Positions 1 to 5,531 of a stretch of DNA of 6,032 nt are shown here, piece by piece. This DNA comes from JAGDXZ01 sp049965975 (lineage in GTDB: Archaea > Micrarchaeota > Micrarchaeia > Micrarchaeales > CABMGC01). The stretch's first letter is position 1, and each line of letters begins with the position of its first letter. The DNA is taken from the NCBI GenBank assembly GCA_049965975.1, contig JBMFVN010000043.1, positions 1 through 6,032 on the forward strand, written 5' to 3'. Made by a program: the position numbers and the translations under genes. The notes below the pieces were generated by a model, which was not told the DNA's origin, searched no databases, and saw only the letters and a list, made by a program, of their open reading frames with translations.

Positions 1-47
1 TAGTTCTTTTCTCGTCTCTTGCTTAGTGATACTCTCACCCATAAACG

Positions 48-57
48 GCGTGGGATT
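48..57 (+). repeat. 10-base direct repeat GCGTGGGATT, copy 1
   Basis: The same ten bases recur at 182-191, followed by TCC or T-TCC in both places, giving a GCGTGGGATTYCC-like core. The copies are 134 bases apart in the only non-coding stretch of the window. Two copies of a 10-mer could be chance. Confidence 0.3.
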
Positions 58-97
58 CCTAAGCGGACAAAGGTATGCTGTGATTTGTTCCGAATGG

Positions 98-104
98 AAA
101 AAAA
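98..104 (-). terminator. oligo-T tract, candidate archaeal terminator of the nuo operon
   Basis: Seven consecutive T residues occur on the minus strand about 100 nt downstream of the nuoN stop. Archaeal RNA polymerase commonly terminates at such T-runs without needing a hairpin. The assignment rests on position and composition only. Confidence 0.4.
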
Positions 105-179
105 CAGGGCGCTAAGGCCACTGACCAGTTAAGCAAATGCCCACCAATTTCCACAGTTCGCTCTCAGCACACCTCTAAA

Positions 180-199
180 GAGCGTGGGATTTCCCGCTC
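180..199 (-). terminator. hairpin just after nuoN, candidate transcription end or 3' stabilising structure
   Basis: On the minus strand, 6 nt after the nuoN TAA, GAGCG (199-195) pairs with CGCTC (184-180). Two further G-C pairs extend the stem past a one-base bulge at 185, leaving a 5-base loop. TTT follows at 179-177. The U-run is short for a bacterial intrinsic terminator, so an mRNA-end protecting role or a weak terminator are both possible. Confidence 0.4.
182..191 (+). repeat. 10-base direct repeat GCGTGGGATT, copy 2
   Basis: This copy overlaps the right-hand arm and loop of the post-nuoN hairpin and matches the copy at 48-57 exactly over ten bases. If functional it might be a shared protein-binding or structural element. 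The sequence alone does not show this. Confidence 0.3.
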
Positions 200-205
200 A
201 CATTT

Positions 206-1576
206 TTAATGAAATAGCACACCTGCGGCACTTGTAGCGAAGCCAATAAGTGGTGAAGGATAAATGCCAAATAGAAGGGTAATTGCCAGGCAAGTAGCCA
301 CAACCGCAAAGGTTGCATAGCCCATGCTCATCTTTTTCGCTTCGTACTTGTTAGTAAATATAGCAGTTATCGCCTTTGCATAGTAGAAGATCGAGATTAC
401 GCTGTTTATTATTCCAAGAATTGCAAGCCACACAAGGCCAGAAAGCGTGGCGTTCAGGAAAAGCAGAAACTTGCCAATAAAGCCAGTGGTAAAAGGCAGG
501 CCGATCATAGATAGCATAAACAAGGTCATGCTTATTGCAGCAATTTTATTCTCATTGTTTAGCCCTATAAGGCTGTCTAGGTCTTCCCTGCCCTTGCTTT
601 CTAGCCATGCTATAACTGCTAGAACGCCTATGAACAAGAACATATGGGCGAAGATCTGGACAAGGCTCGCAGCCAGGCCACCAACAGTGGCTGTTGCTAT
701 TCCTATCATTATGTAGCCTGCCTGGGAAATGCTCGAATATGCAAAAAGCCTCTTGAGGTTCTTCTGCATTAAAGCAGATATGTTGCCATAGAACATAGTA
801 AGCGTGGCGAGAATTGCTGCGATTATGAAAGCGCTTCGGAAACTTACGAAAACCAGAATAATCACTTGAATCAGGGCGGCAAAGCCGAGCTTCTTGTTCA
901 CACCACCAAGCATGGCGGTAGCATAGGCGCCCGAACCCTGGTAAATGTCAGGAAGCAGCACGCCGAATGGAAACTGGGCAGAGTCGAAGCCCAGAGAAGC
1001 GAAAAAGAAGATAAGAGCGAGCAAAGAAAACACTGATTTGCCCGCGCTTGAAAGTGCAAGCGAATTTGAAGAGCCGAACAAAAGCACAAGCGCAAAGGCA
1101 AGAAACGCAATCACGAATGCAGACATTATGAGATATTTCGTAGCGGCTTCCAGCGAATTCCTCCTTGAAAGAAGGACTATGAACACCGAAGGCAGGCTTG
1201 CCAGCTCAAGACCGACAAGTATCATAAGCAGAGAAGAAGCAAAAGAAACAGCAAGCATGCCAAGCAAGGCAAAGCTAGCAAGAATTGAAAATTCAAGGTA
1301 ATCCTTCGAATATGAATAAGCGAGAACGCTTACCAGAAGCATGCCAGCTGAAAACAGCATTGCAAAGAAAGCAGAAAACGAGCTTACAGATACAAGGTTA
1401 TAGTAACTTGCTGAAATACCTGAAATGTATATTTCGACAGAAGTGCCTGCGAGCATAAGCAAAAATACAACATTTAATGCAAGCGCAGCACGCCTATTTG
1501 ATAAGAACCAGGCCAATATGTCAAATGCCGGAAGCATTAAGCCCAGAGCAAATACAAAGAACATGAGCAGCATCAT
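206..1576 (-). CDS. nuoN: NADH-quinone oxidoreductase subunit N, antiporter-like subunit
   Basis: This antiporter-like membrane subunit (456 aa, about 13-14 helices) sits next to NuoK. It is assigned to N rather than M by GLELASLP (122-129), SLEAATKYLIMSAF (141-154), NLKRLFAYSSISQAGY (273-288) and GFIGKFLLFLNATLSGLVWL (365-384) followed by INSVISIFYY. By alignment with E. coli NuoN from memory, the TM5 Glu (E124), K147, the TM8 Lys (K228) and the TM12 Lys (K369) are kept. The TM7 Lys is replaced by Asp198 (GFDSAQFPF, where homologues have FKLSxxPF). The following H-x-W is GVL, and the PxPVS motif opening TM8 is SGAYAT. The gene starts ATGATG, overlaps nuoL by 4 nt and has GGTG at 1582-1585, 5 nt upstream. 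It is the last gene of the cluster; the TAA stop is followed by a hairpin. Confidence 0.95.
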   Translation of the reverse strand: MMLLMFFVFALGLMLPAFDILAWFLSNRRAALALNVVFLLMLAGTSVEIYISGISASYYNLVSVSSFSAFFAMLFSAGMLLVSVLAYSYSKDYLEFSILASFALLGMLAVSFASSLLMILVGLELASLPSVFIVLLSRRNSLEAATKYLIMSAFVIAFLAFALVLLFGSSNSLALSSAGKSVFSLLALIFFFASLGFDSAQFPFGVLLPDIYQGSGAYATAMLGGVNKKLGFAALIQVIILVFVSFRSAFIIAAILATLTMFYGNISALMQKNLKRLFAYSSISQAGYIMIGIATATVGGLAASLVQIFAHMFLFIGVLAVIAWLESKGREDLDSLIGLNNENKIAAISMTLFMLSMIGLPFTTGFIGKFLLFLNATLSGLVWLAILGIINSVISIFYYAKAITAIFTNKYEAKKMSMGYATFAVVATCLAITLLFGIYPSPLIGFATSAAGVLFH

Positions 1577-3339
1577 GCAAACACCACAATCAATAGTAGC
1601 AAAGCGAAGCCTGCAATGAACAAGCCTACGTAAACATTAAGTTCTCCGGTTGCAAGTCTTCTTGTGTAATTTCCAAAAGCATTTACCAAAGCACCCATGT
1701 AATCGAACAAGCTATTGAGATAAAGCTCCATATAGTAAATGCCATCGGCAAAAGCGTAGAAGAATCCTGCAAAAAGCGCGTAGACAACATTGAACAGATT
1801 AGATGTCTGAATCAAGTCTGCCTTTTTTCCGAAAACACGCTTTGAGTTGTAAGCTGCGCGCCTGTATGTGCGCAATGCAAGAATAGATCCTATTCCTGCT
1901 GCTGCCAGCTCAACGCTAATGTCTAAAGGATTAAGCACAAGAGGCTTGCCTGTAAGTGCATATGGCACTCTGCCAAAAAGGTTCTTTGCAAAAAAGAACA
2001 GCGCACTGGCAAGCAAGGCCAGCACGGCAAGCGCAAAACCTGAATAAAGCATGCTTCTTGGAAGTGACTCGTAAAGCACCTTTTCCCTTTCCTCTTCTGC
2101 CGGCCTCGAGCAGAGTATGAGCCATCTGAATATGTAGAAGCTTGTAAGCATGCTTATCAACGAAATAAGCGCGTACATCGCAAGGTTGCCTGTAAACGCC
2201 GAGCTTATTCCTATGCTTGCAAAGAAGCCGTCAAACGGGATAAAGCCCGCAAGGGCCAAGACCCCGAAGGCTGTGCTTACAAAGAGAAGCCTATTTGATG
2301 TCATGCCGCTGACTTCGTGCAAATGCTCTTTGTTTGTCGCAGTCATTACGGACCCGGCGCTGAAGAACAGAAGCGCCTTGTAGAAGCTTTGAGCTACGAA
2401 GAAGTATACTGCTGCAAGAAATGCGTGCGCGCCGAGAGCAACAAGCATAAGAGAGAGCTCCTGAACAGTTGAATAAGCAAGCACCTTCTTTATGTGCTGC
2501 TCCCTCATTGCGTCCAGAGTTGCAATGAATGCAGTAAGAATGCCTACTCCAATAAGCACGCTGCTCATATGCGCAAACAAAATCAAGGGGAACAAGACCA
2601 TTACAGCAAATACGCCTGCCTTCACCATCGTGGTTGAGTGAAGCATTGCCGAAACCGGCGTGGGGCCCTCCATGGCGTCGGCAAGCCACTCATGGAAGGG
2701 GAACTGGGCAGACTTTGTAAATACTGCAACAAGAAGCAGCAGGACAGCAAGCTCGGATAGCACGCTGCTTTTTGCCGCTGAATTTATAATAACAGAGAAG
2801 TTCAGAGTACCGTAAGCGCCAAGGAAAAGAGCCATCGAACCAAGAAGCGAGAAGTCGCCGATCATTATTATGCTTATTACTTTTCTTGCCGCCCTTACCG
2901 CTCTTTCTCTATCATACCAGAATCCTATCAGCAAATAGCTTGTCATGCTAAGGAATTCCCAGGCAATAAAAAGAGTAACGAAGCTGCCGCTCATGGCAAA
3001 CAAGAGCATTGCAGTTTCGAACGCAAGCATCTCAGAATAGTATCTCTTTTGCTCGCTTGGCAAAGACATGTAGCCGTAAGAGTAGAAAAAGATGAACGGT
3101 GCAATGAATGCAACAAGAGAGATAAGCAGTAGGTTGAGTGCTCCTGTGCTTATTACCAAGTCCAAGGATCCTGCGCCTACGCCAAGCCAGGAAATAGTGC
3201 CCGAAGATGTGCAAAAAGGAACAAGCAGCAGAGTTGCTATGCTTGCGGCAAGAGCTACATGCTTTACGCGCTTAGGCTCTGCAAATGCAGAAATGGCGAT
3301 GCCAAGCAGAAGCGGGATTATGAGCAAGAGCGCAAGCAT
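1573..3339 (-). CDS. nuoL: NADH-quinone oxidoreductase subunit L, antiporter-like proton pump subunit
   Basis: This is the distal pumping subunit, 588 aa (family about 600), with a polytopic Mrp/NuoL-type fold. Landmarks are FIAWEFLSMTSYLLIGFW at 124-141 with the TM5 Glu (E128) and AARKV with K153. FTKSAQFPFHEWLADAM at 207-223 carries the TM7 Lys (K209), followed by GPTPVSAMLHSTTMVKAG at 225-242 with H234 and K240. HIKKVLAYST is at 282-291 and FYKALLFF at 319-326. The C-terminal part (about 491-567) matches the long lateral helix HL and ends in RRLATGELNVY before the last membrane helix, as in true NuoL. NuoM and NuoN lack this extension. One oddity is that TM12, GFIPFDGFFASIG (365-377), has Ser375 where the family has Lys in FFSKDE. 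No NuoM gene follows, and the stop overlaps nuoN directly. The ATG start at 3339 lies 1 nt after nuoK. Confidence 0.96.
   Translation of the reverse strand: MLALLLIIPLLLGIAISAFAEPKRVKHVALAASIATLLLVPFCTSSGTISWLGVGAGSLDLVISTGALNLLLISLVAFIAPFIFFYSYGYMSLPSEQKRYYSEMLAFETAMLLFAMSGSFVTLFIAWEFLSMTSYLLIGFWYDRERAVRAARKVISIIMIGDFSLLGSMALFLGAYGTLNFSVIINSAAKSSVLSELAVLLLLVAVFTKSAQFPFHEWLADAMEGPTPVSAMLHSTTMVKAGVFAVMVLFPLILFAHMSSVLIGVGILTAFIATLDAMREQHIKKVLAYSTVQELSLMLVALGAHAFLAAVYFFVAQSFYKALLFFSAGSVMTATNKEHLHEVSGMTSNRLLFVSTAFGVLALAGFIPFDGFFASIGISSAFTGNLAMYALISLISMLTSFYIFRWLILCSRPAEEEREKVLYESLPRSMLYSGFALAVLALLASALFFFAKNLFGRVPYALTGKPLVLNPLDISVELAAAGIGSILALRTYRRAAYNSKRVFGKKADLIQTSNLFNVVYALFAGFFYAFADGIYYMELYLNSLFDYMGALVNAFGNYTRRLATGELNVYVGLFIAGFALLLLIVVFA
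1582..1585 (-). promoter_or_regulatory. probable ribosome binding site of nuoN
   Basis: GGTG lies inside the end of nuoL, 5 nt before the first ATG and 8 nt before the second ATG of nuoN. It is a shorter version of the GGTGAT seen at nuoH and nuoK. With the 4-nt overlap it points to translational coupling of nuoN to nuoL. Confidence 0.45.
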
Positions 3340-3340
3340 G

Positions 3341-3649
3341 TTACCACTTCAACTCTTTAAGCTTCGAAACGTCGAAATCGAAGCCAAAGTGTTTCATGAA
3401 CACGTAAAATGTAATTAGGACAATGGTTTCTGCAGCTGCTATGGCCCATATTGCGAACAGAAGCATCAAGCCTTCACCACTTAGCGAGCTTGAAAAAGCG
3501 AAGAAAGAAACCAAAAGAACAATACTTGCTATGAATATTAGCTCTACCGAAAGAAACAAAAGCACAAAGTGCCTGCTTGTCAGCAGGCCTGCTATGGCTG
3601 CTGCCACAACGAGCAGGCTTGTAAAAAGAATGAATTGAAATGGCATCAT
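3341..3649 (-). CDS. nuoK: NADH-quinone oxidoreductase subunit K
   Basis: This three-helix membrane subunit (102 aa; helices about 5-23, 28-50 and 59-84) couples the NuoH/J region to the antiporter-like subunits. Both family-defining buried glutamates are present: E36 in LLFLSVELIF and E74 in AIAAAETIVLI, matching E. coli E36 and E72. The proton pathway through this subunit therefore looks intact. Length is typical (about 100). The gene opens ATGATG. The first ATG (3649) overlaps the nuoJ TGA by 4 nt. The second (3646) has the better spacing (6 nt) from the GGTGAT at 3653-3658, so a 101-aa product is equally possible. One base separates the nuoK stop from the nuoL start. Confidence 0.96.
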   Translation of the reverse strand: MMPFQFILFTSLLVVAAAIAGLLTSRHFVLLFLSVELIFIASIVLLVSFFAFSSSLSGEGLMLLFAIWAIAAAETIVLITFYVFMKHFGFDFDVSKLKELKW

Positions 3650-4152
3650 TCTATCACCGGCACGCGCCTAATAAACCTTTTCACAGCAAGAATGCTGCTT
3701 ATTGTTACCGCAAAAAGCATAAGCAAAAGCAAGTACAAGAACAAGTAATATTTGTCAAATGTGGATGAAACATAAGCAAGCAGATCTGCTTGCTGGCTTG
3801 CCGAACCGTAAGTTGCTCCTACAAAAATGAAAACAAGCAGCGCAGAAAGCAGCACGAACGAACCCAAGAATGCAACAAGCCTTATCTTCTCAGTCTTTGC
3901 GCTCTGTCTTTTAAGCTCCAGCTCGGAGCCAAAAGCAACAACCATGTAAGTTGATATGCCTCCTACAAAAATAAGAATTTGCAAAATCGCTATGATTTCT
4001 TCGCCTATTACTGCAAGCAGGGCCGCACTTCCTATTGCTGCAAGCGCGAGCAGAATAACTGACCTGAGGAGCTTCCTAGAAAGGAATATGCCTAGAGAAA
4101 ACAGCACCAAAAGCAAGCAAGAAGCAAGCAGCAATATCGGCATGTTTGTCAA
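3646..4152 (-). CDS. nuoJ: NADH-quinone oxidoreductase subunit J
   Basis: This small membrane subunit (168 aa) has five predicted helices at about 6-24, 29-49, 52-75, 92-115 and 136-156, and lies between NuoH/A and NuoK in the membrane arm. The family core is the EEIIAILQILIFVGGI segment (51-66), which corresponds to the AEFxALxQIxVYxGAI stretch of TM3, the helix with the pi-bulge that changes shape in turnover. The normally conserved Tyr is Phe here (F62). The gene is a single ORF, not the split J-N/J-C arrangement found in some archaea. Start choice is uncertain. TTG at 4152 gives a 4-nt overlap with nuoI and has GGAG (4161-4164) 8 nt before it. ATG at 4143 would give 165 aa and has GAAGG (4153-4157) 9 nt before it. 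The 3' end overlaps nuoK (ATGA). Confidence 0.92.
   Translation of the reverse strand: MTNMPILLLASCLLLVLFSLGIFLSRKLLRSVILLALAAIGSAALLAVIGEEIIAILQILIFVGGISTYMVVAFGSELELKRQSAKTEKIRLVAFLGSFVLLSALLVFIFVGATYGSASQQADLLAYVSSTFDKYYLFLYLLLLMLFAVTISSILAVKRFIRRVPVIE
3653..3658 (-). promoter_or_regulatory. ribosome binding site of nuoK
   Basis: GGTGAT lies within the end of nuoJ, 3 nt before the first and 6 nt before the second in-frame ATG of nuoK. It is the same hexamer as at nuoH. Its spacing slightly favours the second ATG. Confidence 0.6.
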
Positions 4153-4514
4153 CCTTCGAGCTCCTCGGGCCTTTTGACGAACTTCCTCTTGTCATAAGAC
4201 TCGAAGTCGTAGCCTTTGGTAAGCGTAAGGCATTTTGTAGGACAAACTTCCTCGCAGAGCCCACAGAAGAGGCAGCGCTCTATATCCACTTGCGGCATCT
4301 TTTTAATGCTGTTTTTTGTTGGCGTGTCTACCATTGTTATTGTCTTGTTGGGGCATATTCTCTCGCATGCGCCGCAGCTTATGCAAGTGGGCATGTCAAG
4401 CCGTAGCATATACCTTTCGTTGTCGCTCAGCTGCTCCCTCTCGCTCGGGAACTCTAGCGTGAACCTCTTGTCCTTTATGCTTCTTGCAGTTTTTGCTATT
4501 GGATTAAGTATCAC
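4149..4514 (-). CDS. nuoI: NADH-quinone oxidoreductase subunit I, 2x[4Fe-4S] ferredoxin-like
   Basis: This electron-carrying subunit of the connecting arm binds the two clusters (N6a/N6b in bacterial nomenclature) that pass electrons to NuoB near the quinone site. Two complete CxxCxxCxxxCP motifs are visible: C44, C47, C50, C54 and C81, C84, C87, C91. An extra C95 lies just after the second. An N-terminal basic/amphipathic segment (residues 2-20) and LEFPSE at about 20-25 correspond to the family's membrane-surface anchor and its YPEE-like motif. At 121 aa it is shorter than typical bacterial NuoI (about 150-180), with a compact tail. The start is GTG at 4514, the first possible start after the in-frame nuoH stop. 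GAGG at 4522-4525 lies 7 nt before it and overlaps the nuoH TGA. The end overlaps nuoJ by 4 nt. Confidence 0.95.
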   Translation of the reverse strand: MILNPIAKTARSIKDKRFTLEFPSEREQLSDNERYMLRLDMPTCISCGACERICPNKTITMVDTPTKNSIKKMPQVDIERCLFCGLCEEVCPTKCLTLTKGYDFESYDKRKFVKRPEELEG

Positions 4515-4523
4515 ACAAGCGCC

Positions 4524-5531
4524 TCATACGAATAATACGAAAGTAAGTAATAAATTAATCACGGCAAGCGGAAGAAGCAAAAGCCAGCCAAAGCGGAGAA
4601 GCCTGTCAAGCCTCATGCGAACGGCTGTAGCTCTTATTACCATTATGAAAACAGCAATGAGCACAATCTTTATCAGCAGCCACAATATAGGCGGCAGCAC
4701 AGGGCCGCTCCATCCTCCAAAGAACAGAATTGCAATAAGAGCGCCTCCTAGAAAAAGCTTGGTATAATCAAGAAACAGGGCAAGGCTGTAATACGGCGCA
4801 CTTACATCAGTAAGCCAGCCAGAAATGAGCTCAGAGTCTGCTTCCCTCAAATCAAAAGGCGATCTCTCTAGCTCTGCAAGCATGGCCACAAAAAACACAA
4901 AGAAGCCTATGGGCATTAGCAATACATACCACACCTTAGACTGCGCACTCACAATTCCAGATATGCTGAACGAGCCTGCCAGAAGACTCGCAGAGGCAAC
5001 AATTAGAAACATCGGTATTTCATAGCTAAGCAGCATTATCACAGATCTCTGCGCGCTTATCTCCCCGAACTTGTTGCCACTTGAAACCCCAGTCACAAAT
5101 ATTAGCAGGGGCATAAAAGCGAACAAGACAAAGATAAGCAGCAGGTTGTTTGCAAAAGAGCCTATGCCTGTGCTTGGCAAAAGAGGCAGAAGCATTACAA
5201 GGAATATTGAAAGCGCTAGCATAACAGGCAAAGCAACTGCAAATACAAGCCTGTCTGCGCGCTTTGGCCAGTAGTCGGCTTTTGCAAGAAGCTTTGTAAG
5301 GTCGGCAAGATTTTGCAAGATGCCATATTTCCCTACAAAAGTAGGGCCGTGCCTTCCTTGCACTTTTGCTATGAACTTTCTCTCGAACCAGCTGACGAAA
5401 TAAACAAACAGCATGACTAGCACCGCCACGCCCACGGCATAGACGAACAGACCCGCAGCCTGGTCGAGCAGGCTGCTTGAGCTAAGCAGAGAAACAAGCC
5501 ATGAAAGTGAAAGTAGGCTAGCGATCGACAT
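4524..5531 (-). CDS. nuoH: NADH-quinone oxidoreductase subunit H, membrane heel subunit
   Basis: This integral membrane subunit (335 aa, about 8 membrane helices) docks the peripheral arm and forms part of the quinone cavity and the first proton pathway. Visible landmarks are ERKFIAKVQGR at about residues 50-60, followed by GPTFVGKYGILQNLADLTKL at 62-81. GEISAQRSVIMLLSYE at 156-171 ends in the conserved membrane Glu (E171, matching E. coli E157 by my alignment). The acidic TM5-6 loop is ERSPFDLREADSEL at 222-235, with E230, D232 and E234 where many homologues have E-x-E-x-E. RLDRLLRFGW lies near 308-317. Length is normal for the family (about 320-350). The ATG start at 5531 lies inside the end of nuoD (14-nt overlap) and is preceded by GGTGAT at 5-nt spacing, which supports it. 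The TGA stop also lies in the ribosome-binding region of nuoI. Confidence 0.97.
   Translation of the reverse strand: MSIASLLSLSWLVSLLSSSSLLDQAAGLFVYAVGVAVLVMLFVYFVSWFERKFIAKVQGRHGPTFVGKYGILQNLADLTKLLAKADYWPKRADRLVFAVALPVMLALSIFLVMLLPLLPSTGIGSFANNLLLIFVLFAFMPLLIFVTGVSSGNKFGEISAQRSVIMLLSYEIPMFLIVASASLLAGSFSISGIVSAQSKVWYVLLMPIGFFVFFVAMLAELERSPFDLREADSELISGWLTDVSAPYYSLALFLDYTKLFLGGALIAILFFGGWSGPVLPPILWLLIKIVLIAVFIMVIRATAVRMRLDRLLRFGWLLLLPLAVINLLLTFVLFV

Larger units (their letters stand above)
1..205. other. non-coding region downstream of the nuo operon
   Basis: No supported gene is visible in these bases. Plus-strand frames are open from the window edge to stops near 110 and 130 (about 37-43 codons), but they show no recognisable family and their beginnings are outside the window. 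A 31-codon minus-strand frame from a GTG near 154 is equally unsupported. No tRNA-like T-loop or cloverleaf was found. The region holds the post-nuoN hairpin, a T7 tract on the minus strand and two copies of a 10-base repeat. Confidence 0.5.

Noticed and set aside
1..132. Plus-strand frames open from the left edge, as the end of a neighbouring gene
   Set aside because: Two frames are open for only 37-43 codons, no conserved motif is visible, and the start is outside the window, so neither can be preferred.
1..205. A tRNA or other structured RNA gene
   Set aside because: No GTTCRA T-loop with flanking stem, acceptor stem or cloverleaf could be found on either strand.
945..1301. 118-codon plus-strand open frame opposite nuoN
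   Set aside because: It is a shadow of nuoN: Lys/Glu/Ala-rich from the complement of hydrophobic codons, with no family match.
206..1576. The last gene being NuoM rather than NuoN
   Set aside because: Its TM5, TM8 and TM12 motifs (GLELASLP, the KK-LGFAAL region, GFIGKFLLFL) are of NuoN type. NuoM would show FEAMLIPMY- and LLKMGGYG-like segments.
2291..2689. 132-codon minus-strand frame inside nuoL
   Set aside because: It overlaps the conserved TM7-TM8 core of NuoL in another frame, and its Cys/Arg/His-rich product is typical of an out-of-frame reading. There is no sign of a frameshift in nuoL.
4100..4140. Short CTTGC/GCAAG-like tandem repeats
   Set aside because: They come from runs of Leu and Ala codons in the first helix of NuoJ and are not a separate repeat element.
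4216..4767. 183-codon plus-strand open frame antisense to the nuoH/nuoI junction
   Set aside because: It lies entirely opposite two confidently assigned genes, has no recognisable domain, and its Ser/Leu-rich composition is what the complement of these genes gives.
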